From Kiritimatiellia bacterium (GTDB taxonomy: Bacteria > Verrucomicrobiota > Kiritimatiellia > RFP12 > UBA1067): 24,584 nt of DNA. Every line of letters begins with the position of its first letter. The first letter of the stretch is position 1. The notes beneath the pieces are model-generated. The model was not told the DNA's origin. It saw nothing but the letters and a program-made list of their open reading frames with translations, and ran no database searches. The stretch covers positions 1-24,584 of the forward strand of contig CAJGDE010000017.1 in NCBI GenBank assembly GCA_904502135.1, given 5' to 3'. Below are positions 1 through 5,306 of this stretch, in pieces. Both the position numbers and the translations under genes were made by a program.

Positions 1-16
1 AAGGTCGTTACATTAC

Positions 17-35
17 TTTCACCCATTGGGTGAAA
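17..35. other. Perfect inverted repeat (8-bp stem, 3-nt loop)
   Basis: TTTCACCC at 17-24 and GGGTGAAA at 28-35 pair perfectly around ATT. It lies just before a terminator-like hairpin, so it may belong to the 3' end of a transcript that starts left of the window, or be an operator. The sequence does not decide between these. Confidence 0.5.
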
Positions 36-38
36 CGC

Positions 39-66
39 AAAACCGGAGCAAAGCCCCGGTTTTATT
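39..66 (+). terminator. Rho-independent terminator of an upstream gene
   Basis: AAAACCGG (39-46) pairs with CCGGTTTT (56-63). Inside it, GC (48-49) pairs with GC (53-54) around an AAA loop, with one A/C mismatch. The 3' arm runs into TTTTATT. The A-rich 5' arm makes it potentially bidirectional. The gene it ends lies outside the window. Confidence 0.7.
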
Positions 67-107
67 GCCTCAAACGGCGATTCTCAGCATCCAACTGCCG
101 AATTTAG

Positions 108-296
108 GTTCAGTCGGCGTTCAATATCGACGATCCTGTCCGAAAAGCGGCAGAGACGGCGTCGCTTCATAAAACAGGAGACTTCTTCCGCAAGCTGATC
201 GTCACAGACGGAAATCGCAAGCTTGTTACAGACGAGGATGGTATCTCATACGTCGGCGTTCTTCAATTCCTGACGAATTGGGATATAATGAATTGA
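108..296 (+). pseudogene. Open frame without start codon, probable 3' remnant of a gene
   Basis: Between the stop TAG (105-107) and TGA (294-296) there is an uninterrupted frame of 62 sense codons. It reads like real protein: NIDDPVRKAAETASLHKTG near its start and YVGVLQFLTNWDIMN at its end. No ATG, GTG or TTG lies in frame near its 5' end, so it cannot be a complete gene, and no upstream part is found in the window. I read it as the surviving C-terminal part of a decayed or recombined gene. The family is not recognised. A TATAAT at 284-289 falls inside its last codons and may be chance. Confidence 0.35.
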
Positions 297-500
297 GCCA
301 TAAAGAGCTCCGAGGAAACTGAATGAAACTTTTCTTTTTTTTGTAGGCATTACGCCACGCCCAAGATGAGTTGTTTCGTGGCGACGACTTATATCGACTT
401 TGAGCATAGTACAGATGATTGATTAATTAAGAAGTGTCACACTCCTCTCACATTTTGCGTATAGCATACTGGCGGCTGGTATGTTCGAGGGAAAATGTGG
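297..500. other. Non-coding stretch, probably decayed DNA
   Basis: No credible gene is visible. A seven-codon ORF (323-346, MKLFFFL) with a purine-rich stretch in front runs into a T-tract and a stop. After that stop the same frame stays open for 26 codons, as if a longer gene had been truncated. An imperfect hairpin with 7-bp arms CGCCACG (353-359) and CGTGGCG (377-383) is present. This stretch separates the remnant on the left from the RNA promoter on the right. Confidence 0.4.
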
Positions 501-506
501 TATAAT
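498..506 (+). promoter_or_regulatory. Extended -10 promoter (TGGTATAAT) for the structured RNA
   Basis: TATAAT at 501-506 is preceded by TGG, which makes an extended -10 element. There is no convincing -35 hexamer 16-18 bp upstream, as is common for extended -10 promoters. The predicted start of transcription is about 513, immediately before the first arm of the long helix described in the next entry. Confidence 0.65.
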
Positions 507-512
507 TACCGT

Positions 513-660
513 ACACTTCTTTCGAAAGACTGGTAATCGTTCGAATAAGGGAAGGTGTATCACAAGGATAACTGTATTTATATGCGGTGTCCTCTGTCGT
601 GCATTTCCCTTGGGCATACCAGTCGCCTCGAAAGAAATCACACAGAGGCACCGCTTTTTT
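513..660 (+). ncRNA. Probable structured RNA with interleaved helices, T-tract ended
   Basis: Starting about 7 nt after a TGGTATAAT box, this stretch has two long helices. Helix 1 pairs 517-525 with 628-636 (9 bp perfect), continues 528-535 with 617-624 (8 bp perfect), and encloses 547-553 with 605-611 (7 bp). Helix 2 pairs 584-589 with 649-654 and 591-597 with 642-648, which is 13 bp with one bulged T, and is followed at once by six T (655-660). The 5' arm of helix 2 lies inside the loop of helix 1, and the 3' arm of helix 1 lies inside the loop of helix 2, so the two together form a pseudoknot. No convincing ORF is conserved in it. It could be a free small RNA ending at 660, or a leader controlling the gene at 718. 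It does not match the hallmarks of tmRNA, SRP RNA or RNase P RNA that I know; a divergent 6S RNA is not excluded. Confidence 0.6.
584..660 (+). terminator. Terminator helix of the structured RNA
   Basis: GCGGTG/CACCGC and CCTCTGT/ACAGAGG form a 13-bp stem with one bulge, followed by TTTTTT at 655-660. The loop is very long (598-641), unlike an ordinary intrinsic terminator, and holds one arm of the other helix. Folding of helix 1 would bring the two arms of this stem close together. Confidence 0.55.
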
Positions 661-696
661 CGCACACGGGAGCGGGGCTCGGGGTAAGGGTGTGCG
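661..696 (+). other. G-quadruplex motif enclosed by a 7-bp hairpin
   Basis: CGCACAC (661-667) pairs with GTGTGCG (690-696). Between the arms are four G-tracts (668-670, 674-677, 681-684, 688-690) separated by the three-base loops AGC, CTC and TAA. This is a canonical intramolecular quadruplex pattern on the coding strand, placed between the RNA T-tract and the ribosome-binding site of the next gene. It could act on translation of the 718 gene or on transcription through the region. Confidence 0.5.
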
Positions 697-717
697 GGAG
701 TGAGAGGGAGGGAAAGT

Positions 718-1293
718 ATGACGAAAAAGGCTGATGAAATTGTTCGGGGCGTTATGTATGCAGTCTTTGCATCTACTGGGGCTTCTGTTGTTATTAATAA
801 TCGCATCAAGGTTAAGAACTTTTTAGAATCAATATGGGAGTTTGTCTGTAGTATAGGTATAGGCGGAAATGAATCAGCTTATTTAGGCATTGCTACTTTT
901 ATTTTTGCTACATTTTATTTTTATGATAGTTGGACGTGTGAAAGTTCGTTTGAAGAAAGTCCGTTTGTTGTAATTGCAGGGTGGTTGTGTTATATCTTCC
1001 AAATGGCTACTCTTGGGAATGAGACTAATTATATTTCTAAAATATTTGGTATTTTGGGGACTGTGTTAATTACAGGGGGTCTTATTTGTGGTATGGTAAA
1101 GCAATGCTTAAGGAGGGAAAAGAAGGATATTGGTTTGCTGATGATTTGGATGGTTCTAAATATTATTTGGATAACTTGTTTGGGTTGTACATTAGCATAT
1201 CCGAACTACTCATTGATAATTATTGTTGTGTTTATATTTGTTGAAATAATTGTAAGGTTTTTTTTAAGGATTTTTTTGGTGGAGCGCGACTAA
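718..1293 (+). CDS. Multi-pass membrane protein of unknown function
   Basis: A 191-residue protein. I chose ATG 718 over the in-frame GTG at 700 because the purine-rich GAGGGAGGGAAAG lies directly upstream at a workable distance. Hydrophobic segments at about residues 11-27, 54-69, 83-99, 108-126, 138-160 and 164-187 suggest five or six transmembrane helices. No enzymatic motif is visible and I recognise no family. It is the first gene after the structured RNA and the quadruplex motif and leads an AT-rich run of genes coding for membrane or exported proteins. The gene is much richer in A+T (TTT, ATT, TTA codons) than the genes after 5300, which suggests horizontal acquisition. It may be the membrane component of the cassette that follows; its function is unknown. 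Confidence 0.75.
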   Translation: MTKKADEIVRGVMYAVFASTGASVVINNRIKVKNFLESIWEFVCSIGIGGNESAYLGIATFIFATFYFYDSWTCESSFEESPFVVIAGWLCYIFQMATLGNETNYISKIFGILGTVLITGGLICGMVKQCLRREKKDIGLLMIWMVLNIIWITCLGCTLAYPNYSLIIIVVFIFVEIIVRFFLRIFLVERD

Positions 1294-1360
1294 AATAAGA
1301 TCGAGAGTGAGACGTTGGTTGATATTCGCAAAAAGCATGAGGCTTGAAGGAGAAATGGCT

Positions 1361-1465
1361 ATGAAACTCTTCGCGGCAGTTTTGGCTGGTGTTTTGAGTG
1401 TTGGGTTTGACAATAACCATTTCGCTTTGTTAGAGGAGCATTCAATCGGTGGTTATGGAGAGTAG
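1361..1465 (+). CDS. Small secreted-type peptide, 34 residues
   Basis: The frame starts at ATG 1361, eight bases after GGAG of the strong site GAAGGAG (1346-1352). ATG 1355 is in the same frame but only two bases from that site. The peptide begins with a short basic and hydrophobic segment, MKLFAAVLAGVLSVGF, like a minimal signal peptide. The rest, DNNHFALLEEHSIGGYGE, is acidic and polar. It stops at TAG 1463-1465, ahead of the large exported protein. It could be a real short exported or membrane peptide, or the surviving 5' end of a truncated gene. The strong ribosome-binding site and hydrophobic N-terminus are the only support. Confidence 0.4.
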   Translation: MKLFAAVLAGVLSVGFDNNHFALLEEHSIGGYGE

Positions 1466-1518
1466 AGAAAGTTCAGCTGAATAATTTGCAAGGAGAAATA
1501 ACACACTTCAAAAGAAGA

Positions 1519-3186
1519 ATGAATACGAAAAAGTTATTGAAGGTAGCACTTGCCATGGCAATTTCTTTTTGCTTTACATTCAATGATGTTAAAGCGAAGA
1601 GTGGTCCCGCTCATATTCAGGATGCGTTAAGGATTTCACTTGATTCGAATACGAAAGCGGATGGTCCATTGTGGGATATGATGTCATATATTTCTCAGGG
1701 AATGGATTACGGAAAAAGGACGGGTGGTGAAGGTATTGCTGATGCTGGGAGTGGTTTTCTAAAGACCCTTCGTGCTGAATTTAAGGCTGAGGGTTACGAT
1801 AATCTTAAAGGTCTTGGACAACACCATTATTACAGTCATTGGGATTTCAATGGATCGATACCTAAAGAGATGCTTGCCAAGATACGCGAGTTATCTGCAC
1901 AAGGGAAATTACCACCTGATGCCGAGGCGCGATTTGTTCTTCGGTGGAGGCAGTTTGTTTTTTCAAGAACGCAAGCTGTCAAACAAGTTTTTAACCTTTC
2001 TGGAGAAGGAGCAGACAAGGCGGCAAGATCGTTCGCCTCGATAGTGGATGATATTCACAATCTTGGGGATTGGGCGTTTGATAAGGATGTTGAAGGCTTG
2101 CGGTCAGTAGATAAGATAGTAAATAACTACTTAAAGTCGTGCAATCGAATTTTGGGCAAGCACAATAATCTTGTTTTGGCAATCAAACAGGAAATCGAAG
2201 CGCTCCCTAAAATGCCGCCTAAAGAATATGCACAGGCTGTAGTTAAAATTCTCGAATCGCACAGTAGTGAGATGAGTGAAAGATTATATCGCATTTTTAC
2301 AAGATACGGTTTTAGGGGTAATATCAATGCGATTGACTATGCTAAGATTATTAAGGAAACATCTGCATTAGATACAACGAGATCTATGGCTCTTGCTGCG
2401 GATGAAGAGGTAGACGATCTCGCACGGATGATGTCAATTAAACGCATGTTCAAAACCAGTCCGATAGCTAGGGCATATGAGAAAAATGTAATGAAGGTTT
2501 CGGAGAATATTGCCAATCGGCTAAATGGTGCGCTTGAGAGGCAATTCAATCAGGATCAGAGGTTGGTCAAGTCTCTCGCGGCAAAAGGATGCGCAGAGAT
2601 CAAGACCACGACTGGTATATTACAGACAATAGAACTGGAAAATGGTACAACCGTAAAAGTGCTTCATGTTCCCGTGGAGAATGTTGCAAAGGGAATTAAC
2701 GCAGGATTGTCTGCCGGTATTATGACTTTTATTCTCTCCGAAGGTGTGACAGCTTACTGTTATTTTAAAGGCGAGATCAGTAAGGATAAGTTTGTGCTTG
2801 AGTCTGCAAAAAACTGTACAGCTGGATTGTTGACTGGAACAACTACCTTTGTCGCAGTAACGCTAGGTGCGACGCCAGGCGGGCCTATTGTGCTTGGTAT
2901 CGGAATTGGGACGTATTTACTTTGCGATATTGTGTTTACGCGAATCGAACGAGCAATAGATTATCGGCGGTTTCACATTGAGGATATGCTTGGAGAATTT
3001 CCTATTGAGTTTCAAAGGCGAAGATCAACGCTTGAGTATGACGGGTATGAGAACCTTTTACAATATGCGGGGAATAAGTCGCTGATTGATTTCAAGGGCT
3101 CGGAAATCTCTATTATTGAATATAAGGGTGAAGAAGAATCCTTATTACAATTTAAACCCAAGGAGAAAAGTCTCCTTGAACAATAA
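1519..3186 (+). CDS. Exported protein of unknown function with C-terminal ten-residue repeats
   Basis: A 555-residue protein. ATG 1519 is preferred because it begins a clear Sec signal peptide (residues 1-27, two Lys, a hydrophobic core, then VKA-K). The upstream TTG 1486 would bury it, although the best AGGAG (1491-1495) is oddly far from 1519. Residues 28-390 are mostly helical and charged. Two hydrophobic stretches at about 393-415 and 434-473, rich in Gly, could insert into a membrane. Residues 503-555 are five to six tandem copies of a motif of 9-10 residues, S-L-[LI]-x-[YF]-K-G-x-E-x. No catalytic motif or known family is recognised. It is followed after 12 bp by the next gene, so the genes are probably co-transcribed. 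Base composition is as AT-rich as in its neighbours. The hydrophobic part and the repeat tail suggest membrane insertion plus a repeated contact surface, but this is inference. Confidence 0.75.
   Translation: MNTKKLLKVALAMAISFCFTFNDVKAKSGPAHIQDALRISLDSNTKADGPLWDMMSYISQGMDYGKRTGGEGIADAGSGFLKTLRAEFKAEGYDNLKGLGQHHYYSHWDFNGSIPKEMLAKIRELSAQGKLPPDAEARFVLRWRQFVFSRTQAVKQVFNLSGEGADKAARSFASIVDDIHNLGDWAFDKDVEGLRSVDKIVNNYLKSCNRILGKHNNLVLAIKQEIEALPKMPPKEYAQAVVKILESHSSEMSERLYRIFTRYGFRGNINAIDYAKIIKETSALDTTRSMALAADEEVDDLARMMSIKRMFKTSPIARAYEKNVMKVSENIANRLNGALERQFNQDQRLVKSLAAKGCAEIKTTTGILQTIELENGTTVKVLHVPVENVAKGINAGLSAGIMTFILSEGVTAYCYFKGEISKDKFVLESAKNCTAGLLTGTTTFVAVTLGATPGGPIVLGIGIGTYLLCDIVFTRIERAIDYRRFHIEDMLGEFPIEFQRRRSTLEYDGYENLLQYAGNKSLIDFKGSEISIIEYKGEEESLLQFKPKEKSLLEQ
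3025..3183 (+). repeat. Tandem 27-30 bp coding repeats (decapeptide array)
   Basis: This codes for residues 503-555 of the exported protein. Two units of nine residues are followed by three of ten and a final half unit, SLLEQ. Examples are SLIDFKGSEI and SIIEYKGEEE. The hydrophobic pair at positions 2-3 and the aromatic at position 5 are kept, while the DNA has diverged. The motif is therefore under protein-level selection and is not a fresh DNA duplication. Confidence 0.65.
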
Positions 3187-3198
3187 AAGGAAGTTAGT

Positions 3199-3558
3199 AT
3201 GAATGAAATGAATATTGCGAAGTTGCGTTTTCGAGCGCGAATAACAGCAGTAATAGCATTGCTTGTTGGCATTCTTATTGGGGTATTTCTTAAGAATCCA
3301 ATTGCTAATGCTTATAAAAATATTCCGTGGTTGACTCAGGGAAAGAACGACTACGACATCGAAGAGATTGAAGTAGACTATTTACAAATGCTTGAAGGAG
3401 TTAAAGGAATTTCATTTGAAGTAGTAAATGGGATTAAGTGTATCTGCAAATGCGATGATGCGAACCCAGAAGGTGAATTAGTTGTTTATAAGTTTCATGG
3501 TTATATTGGTGATGATGACTCGAAGAAGGTACAAAAATGCACTTCAATTATGTGGTGA
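3199..3558 (+). CDS. Membrane-anchored small protein of unknown function
   Basis: A 119-residue protein starting at ATG 3199, with AAAGGAAG 5 to 12 bp upstream. A basic N-terminus (KLRFRAR) is followed by one transmembrane helix at residues 14-31, so it is probably a bitopic protein with its acidic remainder on the outside. No family is recognised. Its last 22 bases overlap the next ORF, which is in another frame. The switch point is next to a run of five A (3533-3537). If one base were gained or lost there, the two ORFs would make a single protein of about 196 residues with a helix at its start. So either the two genes are translationally coupled, or this is one gene split by a frameshift (real, programmed or a sequencing error). 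Confidence 0.6.
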   Translation: MNEMNIAKLRFRARITAVIALLVGILIGVFLKNPIANAYKNIPWLTQGKNDYDIEEIEVDYLQMLEGVKGISFEVVNGIKCICKCDDANPEGELVVYKFHGYIGDDDSKKVQKCTSIMW

Positions 3559-3791
3559 AACCGTTTGTGTCTAATGGTCGGTTGAGCCTGTCAGGAGGAG
3601 AGATTTCACAAGTGTTACTTGAACCAGAGAATCTCATAGTTAATCCCAATGGTATGAAAAGCCTTCTTGAGGCTTTTGCCGTTTCGAAATTCAGCCCATT
3701 TGAGCAATATGTGCCTAATGGAGCTTTTGCAATAAAAGAGTTGTACAGCAAAATGGTAGTGATCAAAGTTTCAAAGGAGAAAAATAAATGA
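3537..3791 (+). CDS. Small protein overlapping its upstream neighbour, unknown function
   Basis: An 84-residue frame starting at ATG 3537, with GAAGAAGG (3522-3529) at a good distance upstream, so independent initiation is possible. It has no signal peptide or transmembrane helix of its own, although all its neighbours do. That, with the A5 run at the overlap, makes it plausible that it is the C-terminal half of the 3199 protein. It ends in TGA at 3789-3791, sharing ATGA with the lipoprotein start at 3788, which indicates translational coupling. No family is recognised. Confidence 0.5.
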   Translation: MHFNYVVKPFVSNGRLSLSGGEISQVLLEPENLIVNPNGMKSLLEAFAVSKFSPFEQYVPNGAFAIKELYSKMVVIKVSKEKNK

Positions 3792-5128
3792 ATAATATTC
3801 AAAAAATAACTCGTTTTATCATTCCTGCAATGATAGTTCTCGTCGGATGTCAGACGCAATCCCCCATTCAGGCTACGGACGGGGAAGATATTTCGGTTAA
3901 AGAAGTAACAATACCAGATCCAGATACGCATTATGAACTAAGTTGGAATAACGGTTTATTTGAGTATAAGGTGAGCGATGGCGAGAGATCGTTCAAGTGT
4001 CTTTCAAAAAAAGCCACACTCCGAGATCTTGCAAACTTTTCAATTAATGACTGCTACAACGGATATCTAGCTGATAAGATTAAAAATAAAAAGGCTCTCA
4101 CAGCAGAGGATGGTATTCTTCTTTCGTTTATTCTTAATGCGCAATTAACTGTTATCGATACATTTTCTGTTGCCTTGCTAGGCGACATGACCTCTCCTGG
4201 TGCCCTACATGGTTTCATAGTTCAATGCAAGGATAGATCAACTGCATTTAGTCAAAATGAGTCAAACCCAGAGATACTTCGGCAACAAAATGATGCTTTT
4301 ACAGAACTGAAAATTAATTTTCTTGAAGAGACCGAGGGGATTCGTGCTCCAATGAGAGTATGGGGTAATGGATTTAAGGTAATAGATCAAGCAGCGATAG
4401 CTGGCGTCTTTCAAGGTATCCGTAAAGAAGCTTTAAGCGCAGATAATTCTGATGGTAATACAGTCTCGAAGAATCCTTGGATTTGGACAGGAATCGTTCT
4501 ATCAGGAGGATTAATAGGCGCTGGAGTAATGTATTCAGTAAGTCCCGATGAGCCGAATGTTTTAGAAGAGGCTTGCAATAAGTATAACCGTGATAGTGTC
4601 ATTGGAAAAGAGCAATGGCAAGCTATGTGTCAAACCTTATCAACTTACAGCAGTGAACTCGATCGTTTGATGCGAGATATGCGAAACTACGTGGAGAGTG
4701 ATGGTGTTAGTGACAGCGCATCTCGTCGCATAGTCGAGGATGCACTTGCGAATACTAGAAATGATTATCAAGGTGCACAAAAGTATCTTGATTATGCTAT
4801 ATATGATCTACCTTTTGGCCTATTGACATACAAGGCACGAGCAAGAATGAAAGCCTGTCAGGGATTTTTTGATGATGATGAAGAAAAAATGAAAGATGTT
4901 TGGGCTGATTACGCAATCGCAGTGTCAGACAAAGATATGCTTCGCAATGTGAGAACCTGGTACAGTGCAAGTGTGTATACGCGGCTCATTGAGTTAATGA
5001 AAAAAGAAATGTGGAAAACAGATTTTAAAGCATTTTGTGAAGCGACTCGACTTTTCAAAATCAATCGAGTCAATAAAGGCAAGGAAGAGAATGATATTTC
5101 TCCATATTATAATACAAAGATTGAATAA
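3788..5128 (+). CDS. Lipoprotein of unknown function with an internal membrane segment
   Basis: A 446-residue protein. The start overlaps the previous stop (ATGA), with AAAGGAG about 12 bases upstream. Residues 1-20 form a lipoprotein signal peptide with lipobox L-V-G-C, and Cys21 is the predicted lipidated residue. A second hydrophobic helix at about 231-251 (WIWTGIVLSGGLIGAGVMYS) splits the protein into an N-terminal half, possibly beta-rich, and a helical C-terminal half rich in Lys and Arg. No enzymatic motif is seen and no family is recognised. It ends the AT-rich cassette. The lipid anchor and exported neighbours suggest that the cassette products assemble in the envelope, but no partner is proven. 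Confidence 0.7.
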   Translation: MNNIQKITRFIIPAMIVLVGCQTQSPIQATDGEDISVKEVTIPDPDTHYELSWNNGLFEYKVSDGERSFKCLSKKATLRDLANFSINDCYNGYLADKIKNKKALTAEDGILLSFILNAQLTVIDTFSVALLGDMTSPGALHGFIVQCKDRSTAFSQNESNPEILRQQNDAFTELKINFLEETEGIRAPMRVWGNGFKVIDQAAIAGVFQGIRKEALSADNSDGNTVSKNPWIWTGIVLSGGLIGAGVMYSVSPDEPNVLEEACNKYNRDSVIGKEQWQAMCQTLSTYSSELDRLMRDMRNYVESDGVSDSASRRIVEDALANTRNDYQGAQKYLDYAIYDLPFGLLTYKARARMKACQGFFDDDEEKMKDVWADYAIAVSDKDMLRNVRTWYSASVYTRLIELMKKEMWKTDFKAFCEATRLFKINRVNKGKEENDISPYYNTKIE

Positions 5129-5233
5129 TAAGGAATTGGTGAATCGATTGCGAATCGTTGGTGTCGGTTTCGGCGGTGGCGCAAAGATGCAATTCCACTA
5201 ATTGGTCGCGTGATCGATAATCTACCTGATATT

Positions 5234-5281
5234 GCCCGCCGGTCCGAGAGGATAGCGGGCTAAAGCCTGCCTGTTCGATAA
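5234..5281. repeat. REP-like palindrome upstream of the RAYT gene
   Basis: GCGGGCTAAAGCCTGC (5255-5270) is a near-perfect palindrome with a two-base loop, and the following 11 bases resemble the spacer of the REP units inside the transposase gene. GCCCGC at 5234-5239 can also pair with GCGGGC at 5255-5260. The stretch AATTGGTCGCG just upstream (about 5199-5209) also occurs inside the transposase gene (about 5780), which suggests a relic of a second copy. Confidence 0.6.
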
Positions 5282-5291
5282 GGGGGAGATT

Positions 5292-5300
5292 TGATATAAT
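5292..5300 (+). promoter_or_regulatory. Extended -10 promoter giving a leaderless transposase mRNA
   Basis: TGATATAAT ends at 5300 and the ATG follows after six bases (TTGGGT), so the expected +1 is the A of the start codon. There is no clear Shine-Dalgarno site at a usable distance within the transcript. Confidence 0.6.
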
Positions 5301-5306
5301 TTGGGT

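Noticed and set aside
513..660. Retron-type non-coding RNA
   Set aside because: No reverse transcriptase gene is present nearby and the helix layout lacks the a1/a2 end pairing of a retron msr-msd.
481..687. 68-codon plus-strand frame through the structured RNA
   Set aside because: It starts upstream of the -10 box, reads through both helices and ends in the G-quadruplex. It looks like a chance frame in an RNA gene.
423..809. 128-codon minus-strand frame across the RNA region
   Set aside because: It runs antisense through the structured RNA and into the membrane-protein gene, has no ribosome-binding site, and its openness follows from the hairpins' symmetry and chance.
5139..5201. 20-codon frame (GTG start) after the lipoprotein, ending KMQFH
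   Set aside because: Too short, and only a weak AAGGAA site. It may be a relic, but nothing supports translation.
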